NCBI GenBank assembly: GCA_035518375.1
Contig: DATIXQ010000040.1
Location: 1 to 64,000, forward strand
Direction: 5' to 3'
Length of the DNA: 64,000 nucleotides
Origin: DATJLY01 sp035518375
GTDB lineage: Bacteria > Pseudomonadota > Alphaproteobacteria > ATCC43930 > CGMCC-115725
A program made the translations under genes and the position numbers. Shown here piece after piece: positions 7,273 through 15,308 of this stretch (within the stretch, counting starts at the first letter, position 1; every line of letters starts with the position of its first letter). Under the pieces are notes generated by a model. That model was given only the letters and a program-made list of their open reading frames with translations. It did no database searches and was not told the DNA's origin.

Positions 7273-10118
7273 TGCGGAGCGATGCGATGATGACCCAGTC
7301 GGGCACCGCCGGCGCGACGCGCGCCGCTCGCACGCTCAAGCGCAAGCTTCTGCTTGCGGTTTTTCTGACAAGCGCGGTGGCGTGGCTCGTCGCGGCGTTG
7401 GCGATCGCGGGTTATGAGCAGTGGACCTTTCTCGGTCGCGCCGAGCGCGAATTGTCGCAGCAGGCGCATCTCGTCGCACTCAACCTCACCGCGGCGGTGC
7501 AGTTCGAGGACAAGGACACCGCCAGGGAAATTCTGGCGACCGTGCGCGATCTGCCGGGGATGAAGTCGGCGTGCGCCTACGAGCCGTCGGGGCAACTCTT
7601 CGTCGGGTTGGCGCTCGACCCAGAGAGCGCGTGCCCGCCCTCGGCGAGCTCCGAAGCGACGGAATTCTCGGTCGTGTCAGGGACCGCGTCGCTGACAGAG
7701 CCGATCCTGTCGCGCGGGCAGAATGTCGGATCGCTCGCGATCCACGTGGCCTTGCCGTCCTTCACGAGCCGCCTTCTGCAATACGGATTGGCGCTCGCGA
7801 TCGTGTTCCTGGCGCTGGGGTTCGGATCGTTCCTGTTGCGTGGCGTGCTGCAGCGGTTGCTCGTCGACCCCATCCTCGCGCTCGTGAGCGTGGCGCGGAC
7901 GATCGCATCGCACGGCGAGCTGCGCGCGCGGGTCGAGCTTCAATCGAACGACGAGCTGGGGGAGCTGGGACGTGCCTTCAATCAGATGCTCGATAGGCTC
8001 GAGGAGCGCGAACAGGAGCTTCACCAGCACCGCCAGGATCTCGAGCGGCTGGTGGTCGAGCGCACATCGGAGCTTGCCGCCGCCAAGGATGCGGCCGAGG
8101 CGGCGACCGTGGCGAAGAGCTCTTTCCTTGCCAACATGAGCCACGAGATCAGGACGCCGATGAACGCGATCGTCGGCTTGACGCACCTCCTGCGCCGCGC
8201 GAGCCACGATCCCGAGGAGCAGGAGAAGCTGCGCAAGATCTCCGATGCTGCCCAGCATCTTCTGTCGATCATCAACGACATCCTCGATATCTCGAAGATC
8301 GAGTCGGGGAACCTCACGCTCGAGGAAACGGATTTCGACCTCGAAACCTTGATGAACCGCGTCTTCACCCTCGTCAGCGACCGCGCGCAGGCGAAGGGGC
8401 TCGAGATCATATTCGATGTCGATCCCGCGGTGCCGCAGTCGCTGCGCGGCGATCCCATGCGCTTCTCGCAGCTCATCCTCAATTTCGCGAGCAACGCCGT
8501 GAAGTTCACGGAGCAGGGAACGATCGTGTTCCGGGCGCGCGCGCTCGAAGCGAACGGCTCGTCCGTCCTCGTTCGCTTCGAGGTACAGGACACGGGGCTT
8601 GGCATCGATCCTGCGCAAATTCCGCGCGTTTTCGAATCGTTCCAGCAGTCGGACAGCTCGACGACGCGCAAATATGGCGGCACCGGCCTGGGCCTCGCGA
8701 TCAACCGCCATCTCGCCGCGCTCATGGGCGGCGAAGTGGGCGCGACGAGCAAACTTGGCGTGGGGAGCACCTTCTGGTTCACGGCGCGGCTGCAAAAAAG
8801 CGCCGACCGCCCCATGCGCAAGGTTGGCGCCCACTTGCGTGGCGCGCGGGTCCTCGTCACTGATGATTCGAAGGACGCGCGCGAGATCCTGTCCGGCATC
8901 CTCGCCAGTTTCGGGCTTCGTGTTGCGGCGGCGGAGAGCGGTGCCGAAGCCGTGGCCTCGGTCGCGGCGGCCGACGGAAAGGGCGATCCGTTCGACATCA
9001 TCATCCTCGACTGGCGCATGCCCACGCTCGACGGCATGGAAACGGCGCGGCGCATCGGCGCGCTCGAACTGTCGCGCCCGCCCACTTATTTCATGGTGAC
9101 GGCCTATGACGAGCCCGACCTCAAGGACGAGGCCGCGCGCGTCGGCTTTGCCGCGGTGCTGACGAAGCCCGTCACAGCCTCCGCGCTTCACGACACGCTG
9201 AGCACGATGGCGGAGGGCACTTCGGCGCGCGGGGTCGCGTTGAGCCAGGACTCGGCCGCCGAGCGCGCGCTGCGGCAGGAGCATCGCGGCAAGCGCCTGC
9301 TTCTCGCCGAAGACAATCTCGTCAACCGCGAGGTAACGCTCGAGCTTCTGCGCGACGTGGGGTTCAGCGTCGATATCGCCGGCAACGGCGCCGAGGCCGT
9401 CGCGCACGCGCGACGCCGCATCTATGACGCCGTCCTCATGGACATGCAGATGCCGGAGATGGATGGGCTCGAGGCGACGCGCGCGATCCGCGAGCTGTCG
9501 GGATGGAGTGCTGTCCCGATCATCGCCATGACCGCGAACGCGTTCGGTGAAGACCGTGCTGCCTGCCTCGCCGCCGGCATGAACGACCATCTGGGCAAGC
9601 CGGCGACACCGGCGGACCTGTTCGCGATTTTGCACACCTGGCTTACGAAACGCGCTGCGTCAGAGGCTGGCGGCTCCGCGCCGACGTCCATGCCCGCGGC
9701 GGACGAGAGCGATGGCCGCGACATGCGGGACGCGCTGCCGAGCCTCGACGTGCCGCGGCTCATGAAGCAGATGAAGCAGAACCGCGTGCTCGTCGACCGG
9801 CTGCTCGGGCTTGCCGCCGCCGAGCTGCGCAAGGACGGCGCGCGCCTTCGCGACAGCGCGGCGCAGGGCGACTTCACCGGCGCCTTCAAGGCGGCGCACA
9901 GCATCAAGGGTACTTCCGGCCAGATCGAGGCGGCTTCACTCCATGCGCTGGCGGGCGGGGCCGAGGTGGTGTGGCGCCGTGGCGCGGCCGTCGACGCGGC
10001 GCGGTTCGCGGCGCTGACCGCCTCGCTCGACGCGCTCGTGGCCGAGCTCGACCGCTATCTCGCCGCGATTGGAGCGGGCATCGACGCTAATGGTGAAACC
10101 ACCAATGCGCCTCGTTGA
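7269..10118 (+). CDS. Membrane hybrid histidine kinase with CHASE8-like sensor, two receivers and HPt
   Basis: 949 residues. TM1 at about 25-45; a periplasmic CHASE8-like region (ALNLTAAVQFEDKDTAREIL, then LPGMKSACAYEPSGQLF); TM2 near 170-195; HAMP; HisKA with H292 in NMSHEIRTPMNAI; HATPase (DTGLGIDPAQI, GGTGLGLAINRH); receiver 1 with D581 (IILDWRMPTLDGM); receiver 2 with D725 (VLMDMQMPEMDGL); and a C-terminal HPt with H877 in AAHSIKGTSGQ. This is a complete His-Asp-His relay, so a separate response regulator probably receives the phosphate, perhaps a receiver of the 2522 kinase. The CHASE8-like sensor beside a YfiR homologue suggests YfiR acts on it (inference). The 3' end overlaps the convergent protease gene by 32 bp. 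Confidence 0.93.
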   Translation: MMRSDAMMTQSGTAGATRAARTLKRKLLLAVFLTSAVAWLVAALAIAGYEQWTFLGRAERELSQQAHLVALNLTAAVQFEDKDTAREILATVRDLPGMKSACAYEPSGQLFVGLALDPESACPPSASSEATEFSVVSGTASLTEPILSRGQNVGSLAIHVALPSFTSRLLQYGLALAIVFLALGFGSFLLRGVLQRLLVDPILALVSVARTIASHGELRARVELQSNDELGELGRAFNQMLDRLEEREQELHQHRQDLERLVVERTSELAAAKDAAEAATVAKSSFLANMSHEIRTPMNAIVGLTHLLRRASHDPEEQEKLRKISDAAQHLLSIINDILDISKIESGNLTLEETDFDLETLMNRVFTLVSDRAQAKGLEIIFDVDPAVPQSLRGDPMRFSQLILNFASNAVKFTEQGTIVFRARALEANGSSVLVRFEVQDTGLGIDPAQIPRVFESFQQSDSSTTRKYGGTGLGLAINRHLAALMGGEVGATSKLGVGSTFWFTARLQKSADRPMRKVGAHLRGARVLVTDDSKDAREILSGILASFGLRVAAAESGAEAVASVAAADGKGDPFDIIILDWRMPTLDGMETARRIGALELSRPPTYFMVTAYDEPDLKDEAARVGFAAVLTKPVTASALHDTLSTMAEGTSARGVALSQDSAAERALRQEHRGKRLLLAEDNLVNREVTLELLRDVGFSVDIAGNGAEAVAHARRRIYDAVLMDMQMPEMDGLEATRAIRELSGWSAVPIIAMTANAFGEDRAACLAAGMNDHLGKPATPADLFAILHTWLTKRAASEAGGSAPTSMPAADESDGRDMRDALPSLDVPRLMKQMKQNRVLVDRLLGLAAAELRKDGARLRDSAAQGDFTGAFKAAHSIKGTSGQIEAASLHALAGGAEVVWRRGAAVDAARFAALTASLDALVAELDRYLAAIGAGIDANGETTNAPR

Positions 10119-10734
10119 TCGAATAATAGGGCCGGTAGTGATGGATGCTCGCGGCATTCGTCACATCGCGGATCTGGTTGTCGAGGATCAGGATCTGGTC
10201 GCCCACATAGACGGCGAGGACCGCGTGATCGGCGCTCAGATTCATGTCGCGCACGACGACGAGGCGCAGCGCGTCGACCGGCCAGCCGAGATAGCGCAGC
10301 GACATATATTTCGCGATCGCATAGTCCTTGCAATCGCCGCTCTTGTGCAGGAATTCGAGCGGCGCCTCCCAGTAGTTGGCGCGGCCCCAGTTGGTGATGT
10401 CGTCGATATAGCCGAACTGGTTCATGTAGGCGTTGACCTTGTCGAGCTGCGCGCGCGGATCGAGGCCTTTGACGCCGTCGAGAAAACCGTTCCACTGCTT
10501 CAAGTGACAGAGCTGGTCGCCGGGCGCCTCGCATACGTCCGCGAAGGGCTCGGGCGTCCTACGCATGCGCTCGATCATGCCGGTCCAGTGCGTCATCGGC
10601 GCGAGATTGTCGTTGCGGATCTCGGCCGTGCCGAAGAGCGGTGGGCTCGCCGCGCGCGCGGGTGCGGCGCTGGTGAGCATGGCGAGCGCCAGCGTCACGA
10701 GCGCATACCGACGTATGAGTTGTGCCCAATTCAT
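10087..10734 (-). CDS. Bacterial transglutaminase-like cysteine peptidase (LapG family, BTLCP)
   Basis: 215 residues with a signal peptide (LALAMLTSAAPARAAS). The papain-like triad is visible: C135 in SGDCKDYAIAKY, H170 in SADHAVLAVYV, D185 in LILDNQ. LapG-type proteases act in the periplasm and cleave the N-terminus of large surface adhesins; in Pseudomonas they are restrained by the c-di-GMP receptor LapD. No LapD or giant adhesin gene lies in the window. The gene is divergent from the degenerate HD-GYP sensor at 10793 across a 58-bp gap holding an FNR/FixK-like box. Calling it lapG outright would overreach, since many alphaproteobacterial BTLCPs are uncharacterised. Confidence 0.88.
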   Translation of the reverse strand: MNWAQLIRRYALVTLALAMLTSAAPARAASPPLFGTAEIRNDNLAPMTHWTGMIERMRRTPEPFADVCEAPGDQLCHLKQWNGFLDGVKGLDPRAQLDKVNAYMNQFGYIDDITNWGRANYWEAPLEFLHKSGDCKDYAIAKYMSLRYLGWPVDALRLVVVRDMNLSADHAVLAVYVGDQILILDNQIRDVTNAASIHHYRPYYSINEAHWWFHH

Positions 10735-10759
10735 CGCATGAATCGTAACTCGTCCACTT

Positions 10760-10773
10760 TTGATATAGATCAG
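10760..10773. promoter_or_regulatory. FNR/FixK-type box in divergent promoter
   Basis: TTGATATAGATCAG matches the CRP/FNR-family consensus TTGAT-N4-ATCAA at nine of ten positions. It lies in the 58-bp gap between the BTLCP protease start (10734, minus) and the sensor start (10793, plus). With only 19-25 bp to either start codon, the site overlaps the probable core promoters, so repression fits better than class II activation unless the mRNAs are nearly leaderless. Inference from pattern. Confidence 0.45.
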
Positions 10774-10792
10774 AAATTAAGGGCGAGGAAAG

Positions 10793-12907
10793 ATGGCGGC
10801 GTCTAACCGCGCGCGGCTCACCGCGGCCTTCGCCGTTGCCCTGGGCCTCGTCGTTGCCGCGCTCGCGGTCGCCTGGGTGCTGCGCTTCGTCGCGCAGGAG
10901 CGCGACCGCGACATCACCGGGTGGCAGATCCGGCTCGGCATCGTTGCGGACAGTCGCAAGGCGGCGATCGACGCGTGGCTCGCGGCGCAACGGCGCGATC
11001 TCGACGCGGTCGCAGGCAACGATTCCGTTCGCCTCTTCATGACCGAGCTGAAGCTCGCGTCGGGCGAGGTGAAGAATGTTGCCGATGGACAAAGCCAGCA
11101 GCAGTACATCGGCAATCTTCTGGTGTTCACGGCCTCGCAAAGCGGATTCGCCGCCGCGATCGCCGATCCCAACTTGCCGGTCAACATCGCGCGCGCCGAC
11201 ACGGCGGGCCTCGCCGTCTTCGATCTCTCCGGCCGGCTTCTGGTTGCGACGCGCGGAATGCCGTCAGGCGAGCCGTGGGTCGGACCGTTCCTCACCGGCG
11301 CCGCCAAGGCCAAGACCGCGCTGCGCGACATTTGGCTTAACGCAGCCGGCAATCCGGCAATGGGTTTCCTCGTCCCGATTTTCACGGTGCAGGGCGACGC
11401 CACGCCGGAGGAGCAGGTCGGCTGGGTCCTGGGCGTCAAACAGATTGGCCCCGAGCTCTTCCCGCTCCTGCGCCAGCCCGGCGACACGTCGCAAACGGCC
11501 GACGCGCTCCTCGTCCGCGGCGGAGACGGCAACGTCGAATATCTCTCACCGCTGCCGGAGTACAAGCCGCTGGCGCTCGCGCTTTCGACGGCGACGCCGG
11601 GGCTCGCCGAAAGCGCGGCGCTCGGACCACCGAGCGGTTTCGGCCTCGCGCACGATTACCGCGGCGTCGACGTGCTCTATGCGAGCCGCCACATCGCCGG
11701 CGCGCCGTGGGTGCTCGTCTACAAGATCGACCGCGCCGAAGCCTTGGGCGCGAGCGACCAGCGCGCGGCACGGCTCCTTGGCATTCTCATCCTGGCGCTG
11801 CTGCTCGTCGCCGCGATGCTTGCGGCGGCGTGGCGCCACGGCGCCTCGCGCCGCGCGACGCTCGCCGCCGAGCGCTATCGCGAGCTCGCCGCTCGCTTCG
11901 AGCGGCAGACGAACCTGCTGCGGCTCGTCACCGACGGCCAGCCCAATGCCATCTTCATCGTCGATGACGACGGGCGCTACAGCTTCGCGAACAGGCGCGC
12001 CGCCGCCGAGGCGGGGATCGCCGCCGACGAGATGCTCGGCAAGACCGTGGCCGCGGTGCTGGGGCCGGCCAAGGCCGCGCGCTATCTCGAGCTCAACCGG
12101 CGCGCGGCCGAGAACGGCGACGTGCTCGAGGACCTGTCGCGGAGCGGCGAGGGCGCTTCGCTCAGTGTTCTCCACACGCAACACATCCCGCTTGCGACGC
12201 CACCGGACGACGGCCGCGGCGTTCTCGTCATCGAGGAAGACCTCTCGCAACTCACCGCCGAGCAGGAGCGGCGCCGCGCGACGCTAGACCATCTCGCCAA
12301 CTGCCTCATCGCGCTCGCCGACCGGCGCGATCCGGCCGCCGCTGGCCATTCCGCCTTCGTCTCGACCGTCGCCCGCGCGGTGGCGGAGGAGATGGCGCTC
12401 GAGCCCGCGCTTGTCGAAAGCGCCGACATGGCCGGCCGGCTCATGAACCTCGGCAAGATCCTTGTGCCGCGCAGTATCCTCACGCGCGCCGGCCCGCTTA
12501 CGCCTGCCGAGCTCGACCAGCTCCATGACAGCCTGATCGAGGCGACGCGCTTTCTCGACGGTGTCGCGTTCGACGGGCCAGTCATCGAGACGCTGCGCCA
12601 ATGCCAGGAACATTGGGACGGCAATGGCCGGCCTGGGATGCTGCAAGGGCGCGCGATCATTCCGACCGCGCGCGTGCTCGCTGTCGCCAACGCGTTCGTC
12701 GGACTGCTGAGTCCGCGCGCCTACCATGCCACGCGGCGGACGATGGACGAGGTTATCGCCATCCTGGTCGGCGAAATCGGCAGCAAGTTCGATCCCGCGG
12801 TGGTCGCGGCCCTGATCAACCGGATCGAGAACAAGGGCGCGCGAGCAGATTGGATCACGCTCGCGGCGCGGCCGGTCGAGGCGTCGGCCGAGATCGATCC
12901 GGCGTAG
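10793..12907 (+). CDS. Membrane sensor with periplasmic domain, PAS and degenerate HD-GYP domain
   Basis: 704 residues. TM1 about 8-28, a large extracytoplasmic sensor (30-320), TM2 about 326-346, PAS about 375-490 (GQPNAIFIVDDDGRYSFAN), then an HD-GYP-like C-terminal domain. The HD-GYP signature is eroded. H519 is kept (AAGHSAFVSTVARAV), but the metal-binding HD is M551-N552 (RLMNLGKILVP) and the HHExxDGxGYP motif reads CQEHWDGNGRP (residues 604-614), keeping D609 but losing both His. Phosphodiesterase activity on c-di-GMP is therefore unlikely; it may bind c-di-GMP or act through protein contacts. It ends 11 bp before the convergent GlcG-like gene. Confidence 0.85.
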   Translation: MAASNRARLTAAFAVALGLVVAALAVAWVLRFVAQERDRDITGWQIRLGIVADSRKAAIDAWLAAQRRDLDAVAGNDSVRLFMTELKLASGEVKNVADGQSQQQYIGNLLVFTASQSGFAAAIADPNLPVNIARADTAGLAVFDLSGRLLVATRGMPSGEPWVGPFLTGAAKAKTALRDIWLNAAGNPAMGFLVPIFTVQGDATPEEQVGWVLGVKQIGPELFPLLRQPGDTSQTADALLVRGGDGNVEYLSPLPEYKPLALALSTATPGLAESAALGPPSGFGLAHDYRGVDVLYASRHIAGAPWVLVYKIDRAEALGASDQRAARLLGILILALLLVAAMLAAAWRHGASRRATLAAERYRELAARFERQTNLLRLVTDGQPNAIFIVDDDGRYSFANRRAAAEAGIAADEMLGKTVAAVLGPAKAARYLELNRRAAENGDVLEDLSRSGEGASLSVLHTQHIPLATPPDDGRGVLVIEEDLSQLTAEQERRRATLDHLANCLIALADRRDPAAAGHSAFVSTVARAVAEEMALEPALVESADMAGRLMNLGKILVPRSILTRAGPLTPAELDQLHDSLIEATRFLDGVAFDGPVIETLRQCQEHWDGNGRPGMLQGRAIIPTARVLAVANAFVGLLSPRAYHATRRTMDEVIAILVGEIGSKFDPAVVAALINRIENKGARADWITLAARPVEASAEIDPA

Positions 12908-12918
12908 GGCGTCCGTGT

Positions 12919-13311
12919 TCAGCGCAACGCGGCTGTGGCGATCTCTTCGTCCTTGGCGTCGGCGCCGCTGACGCCGATCGCGCCCACGACGACGCCGTCG
13001 CGCACGATAGGGAAGCCGCCGGGGAGCGGTACGAGGCTGAAGCGCGCGACCTTCTCCAGGAGGGCGAGCCGGCCCGGGTCGTGAGCGAACTCGCGCGCCG
13101 CCTCACTCGTCGGCTTCTGCAGATTGAGGGCGGTGCGCGCCTTCGCTTCGGCGACGTCGCTCGTGAGCGAGGGCGCGCCATCCATGCGGTCGAGCTGCAC
13201 GAGTTCGCCGAGTGCGTTCAGCACCGCGACCGAGACATGGAGCCGCGCGCCCCGCGCGCGCTCGATCGCGCGGTCGGCGAATTCGCGGGCCTCCACGAGG
13301 GTCAGCGACAT
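12919..13311 (-). CDS. GlcG/HbpS heme-binding-like protein (DUF336), short
   Basis: 130 residues, no signal peptide. The pattern is that of the GlcG/HbpS family: an N-terminal helix LTLVEAREFADRAIERAR, VSVAVLNALGELVQLDRMDGAP, then PGGFPIVRDGVVVGAIGVSGAD and a C-terminal helix with DEEIATAAL. Family members bind heme or cobalamin or are small accessory proteins of degradation operons; function is rarely proved. It is the last gene of a three-gene operon with a longer paralogue (4 bp gap) and a VOC protein. Confidence 0.85.
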   Translation of the reverse strand: MSLTLVEAREFADRAIERARGARLHVSVAVLNALGELVQLDRMDGAPSLTSDVAEAKARTALNLQKPTSEAAREFAHDPGRLALLEKVARFSLVPLPGGFPIVRDGVVVGAIGVSGADAKDEEIATAALR

Positions 13312-13315
13312 GGGC

Positions 13316-13870
13316 TTAGCCGTGCTGCGTGCGGTAGGGGACGCCGAGGGCGTGGCAGATAATTATGTCCTCGGCATTGCCCTGGGTGCGCCCGGCCTCC
13401 AAACGCTTCGGGTGCACGCCCTGCGCCTGCTTCACGGGCGCGATGCCGGGTCCGCTTGCCATGCCGCCGACGCAGCGTTCGTCCTCGCGCATGACGGGCA
13501 CGCCGCCAGCGCCGGGGAAACCGGTGCCGCCGGGCAGGCCCAACCCCGCGAAGACGTCGCGATATGCCGAGAAGCGCTCCGGCGCGTGGTTCATGCGCTC
13601 GGTGAATTGCAGCGTGCGCTGCTGCATAACGGCCGCGACGAAGGCTTTGGCACGGGCGACGCCGGCCGAAGCCGCGGGCGCGCCGTCCATCTTCGAGATC
13701 GACACGACGTTGCCGGCGGCATCGACCACGGCGAAGCTGCCGCACTGTTTCAGCTCCTTTGCCTTGGCAAGCGCGCGATCGATGTAGCCGCGTGCTTCGG
13801 CGAGCGTCAGCGTGTCGTCAGACTTGGCCGCCTCTGCCTCGAGGCCGTGCGCCAGTTCGGTGATTGCCAT
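13316..13870 (-). CDS. GlcG/HbpS heme-binding-like protein (DUF336), longer paralogue
   Basis: 184 residues from ATG at 13870 (MAITELAHGLEAEAAKSDD). It shares the family layout with its neighbour: LTLAEARGYIDRALAKAKEL, FAVVDAAGNVVSISKMDGAP, GLPGGTGFPGAGGVPVMRED. It adds a C-terminal extension with GNAEDIIICHALGVPYRTQHG. A longer reading from further upstream is possible, but that start would lie inside the preceding VOC gene. Tandem unequal DUF336 genes beside a VOC protein suggest a small-molecule degradation function; the ligand is unknown. Confidence 0.82.
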   Translation of the reverse strand: MAITELAHGLEAEAAKSDDTLTLAEARGYIDRALAKAKELKQCGSFAVVDAAGNVVSISKMDGAPAASAGVARAKAFVAAVMQQRTLQFTERMNHAPERFSAYRDVFAGLGLPGGTGFPGAGGVPVMREDERCVGGMASGPGIAPVKQAQGVHPKRLEAGRTQGNAEDIIICHALGVPYRTQHG

Positions 13871-13881
13871 CGCGTGCTCCC

Positions 13882-14448
13882 TCAGACCTTGGCGCCTTCC
13901 TTGCGCGCCTGCTTCTGGCGGACCTGCTCGACCCGCGCCTTCATCTCCGCGGGCGGCCAGTCCTCGAGGAGCCAATCCGGCAGCTTCTCATCGGGACCGC
14001 CGACTGGCAGATCCTCGTCCGTGTCGGTGCGGCCGCCGGGGAAGAGCTCGAGCGCATAGGGCAGCTCGTAGTAGATTTCGAGCGTGTTGCCGTCGGGATC
14101 GGCGAAATAGATGCTGCGCTGGTTGACGTGGTTGGTGGCGTTGCGGATCTCGATGCCATGCTTCAAGAGGTGAATATAGGCATCGCGCAACGCCGCGTAG
14201 CTGTCGACCTGGAAGGCGATGTGGAGAAGCCCGAGCTGTCCGCGCTGCGGCCGCTGCGCCGCCTCGGGATTGGGATGCTGGGCGATGTCGAGCGTATGGA
14301 AATTGTCGCCGAGCGACATGAAGACGCCGCCGTGCTCCGGATCTTCCTCGGTGACGAAGAAGCCCAAAACATCGCGGTAGAAGCGCTTCGAGACCGCCTC
14401 GTCGGCGACCCGCAAATTGACGTGGCCGATGCCCTTGAGCTTGATCAT
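13882..14448 (-). CDS. VOC family protein (glyoxalase / extradiol dioxygenase fold)
   Basis: 188 residues. The beta-alpha-beta-beta-beta modules carry GIGHVNLRVADEAVSKRFYRDVLGF split over the first module, then LLHIAFQVDSYAALRDAYIHL and RSIYFADPDGNTLEIYYELP. The His of GHVNL, the His of LLHIAF and the Glu of LEIYYE sit where the metal ligands of type I extradiol dioxygenases and glyoxalases sit. A charged tail of about 50 residues follows (KARVEQVRQKQARKEG). It is first in the operon, 11 bp before the next start. Whether it is a dioxygenase, lyase or resistance protein cannot be decided. Confidence 0.85.
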   Translation of the reverse strand: MIKLKGIGHVNLRVADEAVSKRFYRDVLGFFVTEEDPEHGGVFMSLGDNFHTLDIAQHPNPEAAQRPQRGQLGLLHIAFQVDSYAALRDAYIHLLKHGIEIRNATNHVNQRSIYFADPDGNTLEIYYELPYALELFPGGRTDTDEDLPVGGPDEKLPDWLLEDWPPAEMKARVEQVRQKQARKEGAKV

Positions 14449-14636
14449 GAGCGGCGTCTCCCCTGCGCAGGTGACGGTCGCGAGGAAGGCTAGGCGCGCT
14501 TCTTACGGTTGGCAAGCCCGGCGGGTCTGGCGCGAGGCCGGCGCAAGCGCGAAAACGCGTATCGCAGCGACGGGAACAAGCGCCGCAATACGCTCCGGGA
14601 ACCCATCGCGCGCCGACCGGTTAGCCGGAGCGCGAT

Positions 14637-15308
14637 ATGGGGCCGAAAACAATGCCGCAGGGCAAGAGCTGCGCGACTCTCTTGGGGATCGCTTGCCTTG
14701 GATTGATGTGCCTCGGAGGTATCCTCGCAACGGAAGCATCGGCCGCACCGGGCGGCGCTCCGGGAAAACCGGCTGGCGGTGCAGCAGGTGCAGCCGGAGC
14801 GACGGGCGCCACCGGAGCTACAGGCGCGGCGGGGCCAGCGGGCGCAACAGGAGCAACAGGTGCAGTGGGCGCCGCGAGTGCCGCCGGCGCATCGGCGCAC
14901 AGTGCCGGCGGTCCTCCGGGGAGCGATGCAACATCCGCCGCGGGCTCTGCTCCGTCCAGCGCGACGGTGGGCACGGCAGCTGCGCATCCCGCAACGACCG
15001 CCGGTTCGGGCGCAAGCGATCCGGCCGGCGTGGAGCCGGCGCTCATCCTCGGCGCCGGGCTCGCAGCGGCGGATTACGAAGCGATCCGCGCCTTCCTCGA
15101 CGCCCCAGAGGCGATCCGCGTGGCGCGCGGGAGTCCCGCGCCGAACGTCGAGGTGATTTCGGCCTTCACGGGCCCGAGCGGGCGCGTCTGCCGTCGCGTG
15201 CAGGAGACGGTGAACATGGGAGGGGAGAACGTGCTCGCCTGGGGCGACGTGTGCCGTGACGCACAGGGCGGCTGGACCCTGACGCCGTTGCCGCACCCCG
15301 AGCGATGA
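14637..15308 (+). CDS. Secreted protein with collagen-like Gly-X-Y tract and C-terminal surface-antigen-like cysteine domain
   Basis: 223 residues. A signal peptide (residues about 11-37, ending EASAAPG) is followed by a Gly-X-Y tract (residues 48-80, eleven triplets such as GAT and GPA), an Ala/Ser/Gly-rich linker and a folded C-terminus. The last part has C-x20-C-x4-G-x-W spacing (CRRVQETVNMGG to CRDAQGGW). This resembles the end of alphaproteobacterial 17-kDa/surface-antigen domains and is found with identical spacing in the next gene. ATG 14637 has CGGAG upstream; ATG 14652 is the alternative. The stop overlaps the next start (ATGA), so the two are coupled. Function unknown; cell-surface or periplasmic location is inferred. 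Confidence 0.75.
   Translation: MGPKTMPQGKSCATLLGIACLGLMCLGGILATEASAAPGGAPGKPAGGAAGAAGATGATGATGAAGPAGATGATGAVGAASAAGASAHSAGGPPGSDATSAAGSAPSSATVGTAAAHPATTAGSGASDPAGVEPALILGAGLAAADYEAIRAFLDAPEAIRVARGSPAPNVEVISAFTGPSGRVCRRVQETVNMGGENVLAWGDVCRDAQGGWTLTPLPHPER
14778..14876 (+). repeat. Collagen-like Gly-X-Y coding repeat, 11 triplets
   Basis: A run of nine-base units encoding Gly at every third residue (residues 48-80 of the 14637 gene), mostly GAT, GAA, GPA and GAV. It ends where Gly is replaced by Ser at residue 81. Bacterial collagen-like tracts form triple helices and often vary in repeat number between strains. Confidence 0.75.

Noticed and set aside
14449..14636. Long minus-strand frame antisense to the collagen-like gene
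   Set aside because: It is a shadow caused by repetitive GC-rich codons; no start site or domain supports it, and the spacer itself holds nothing recognised.
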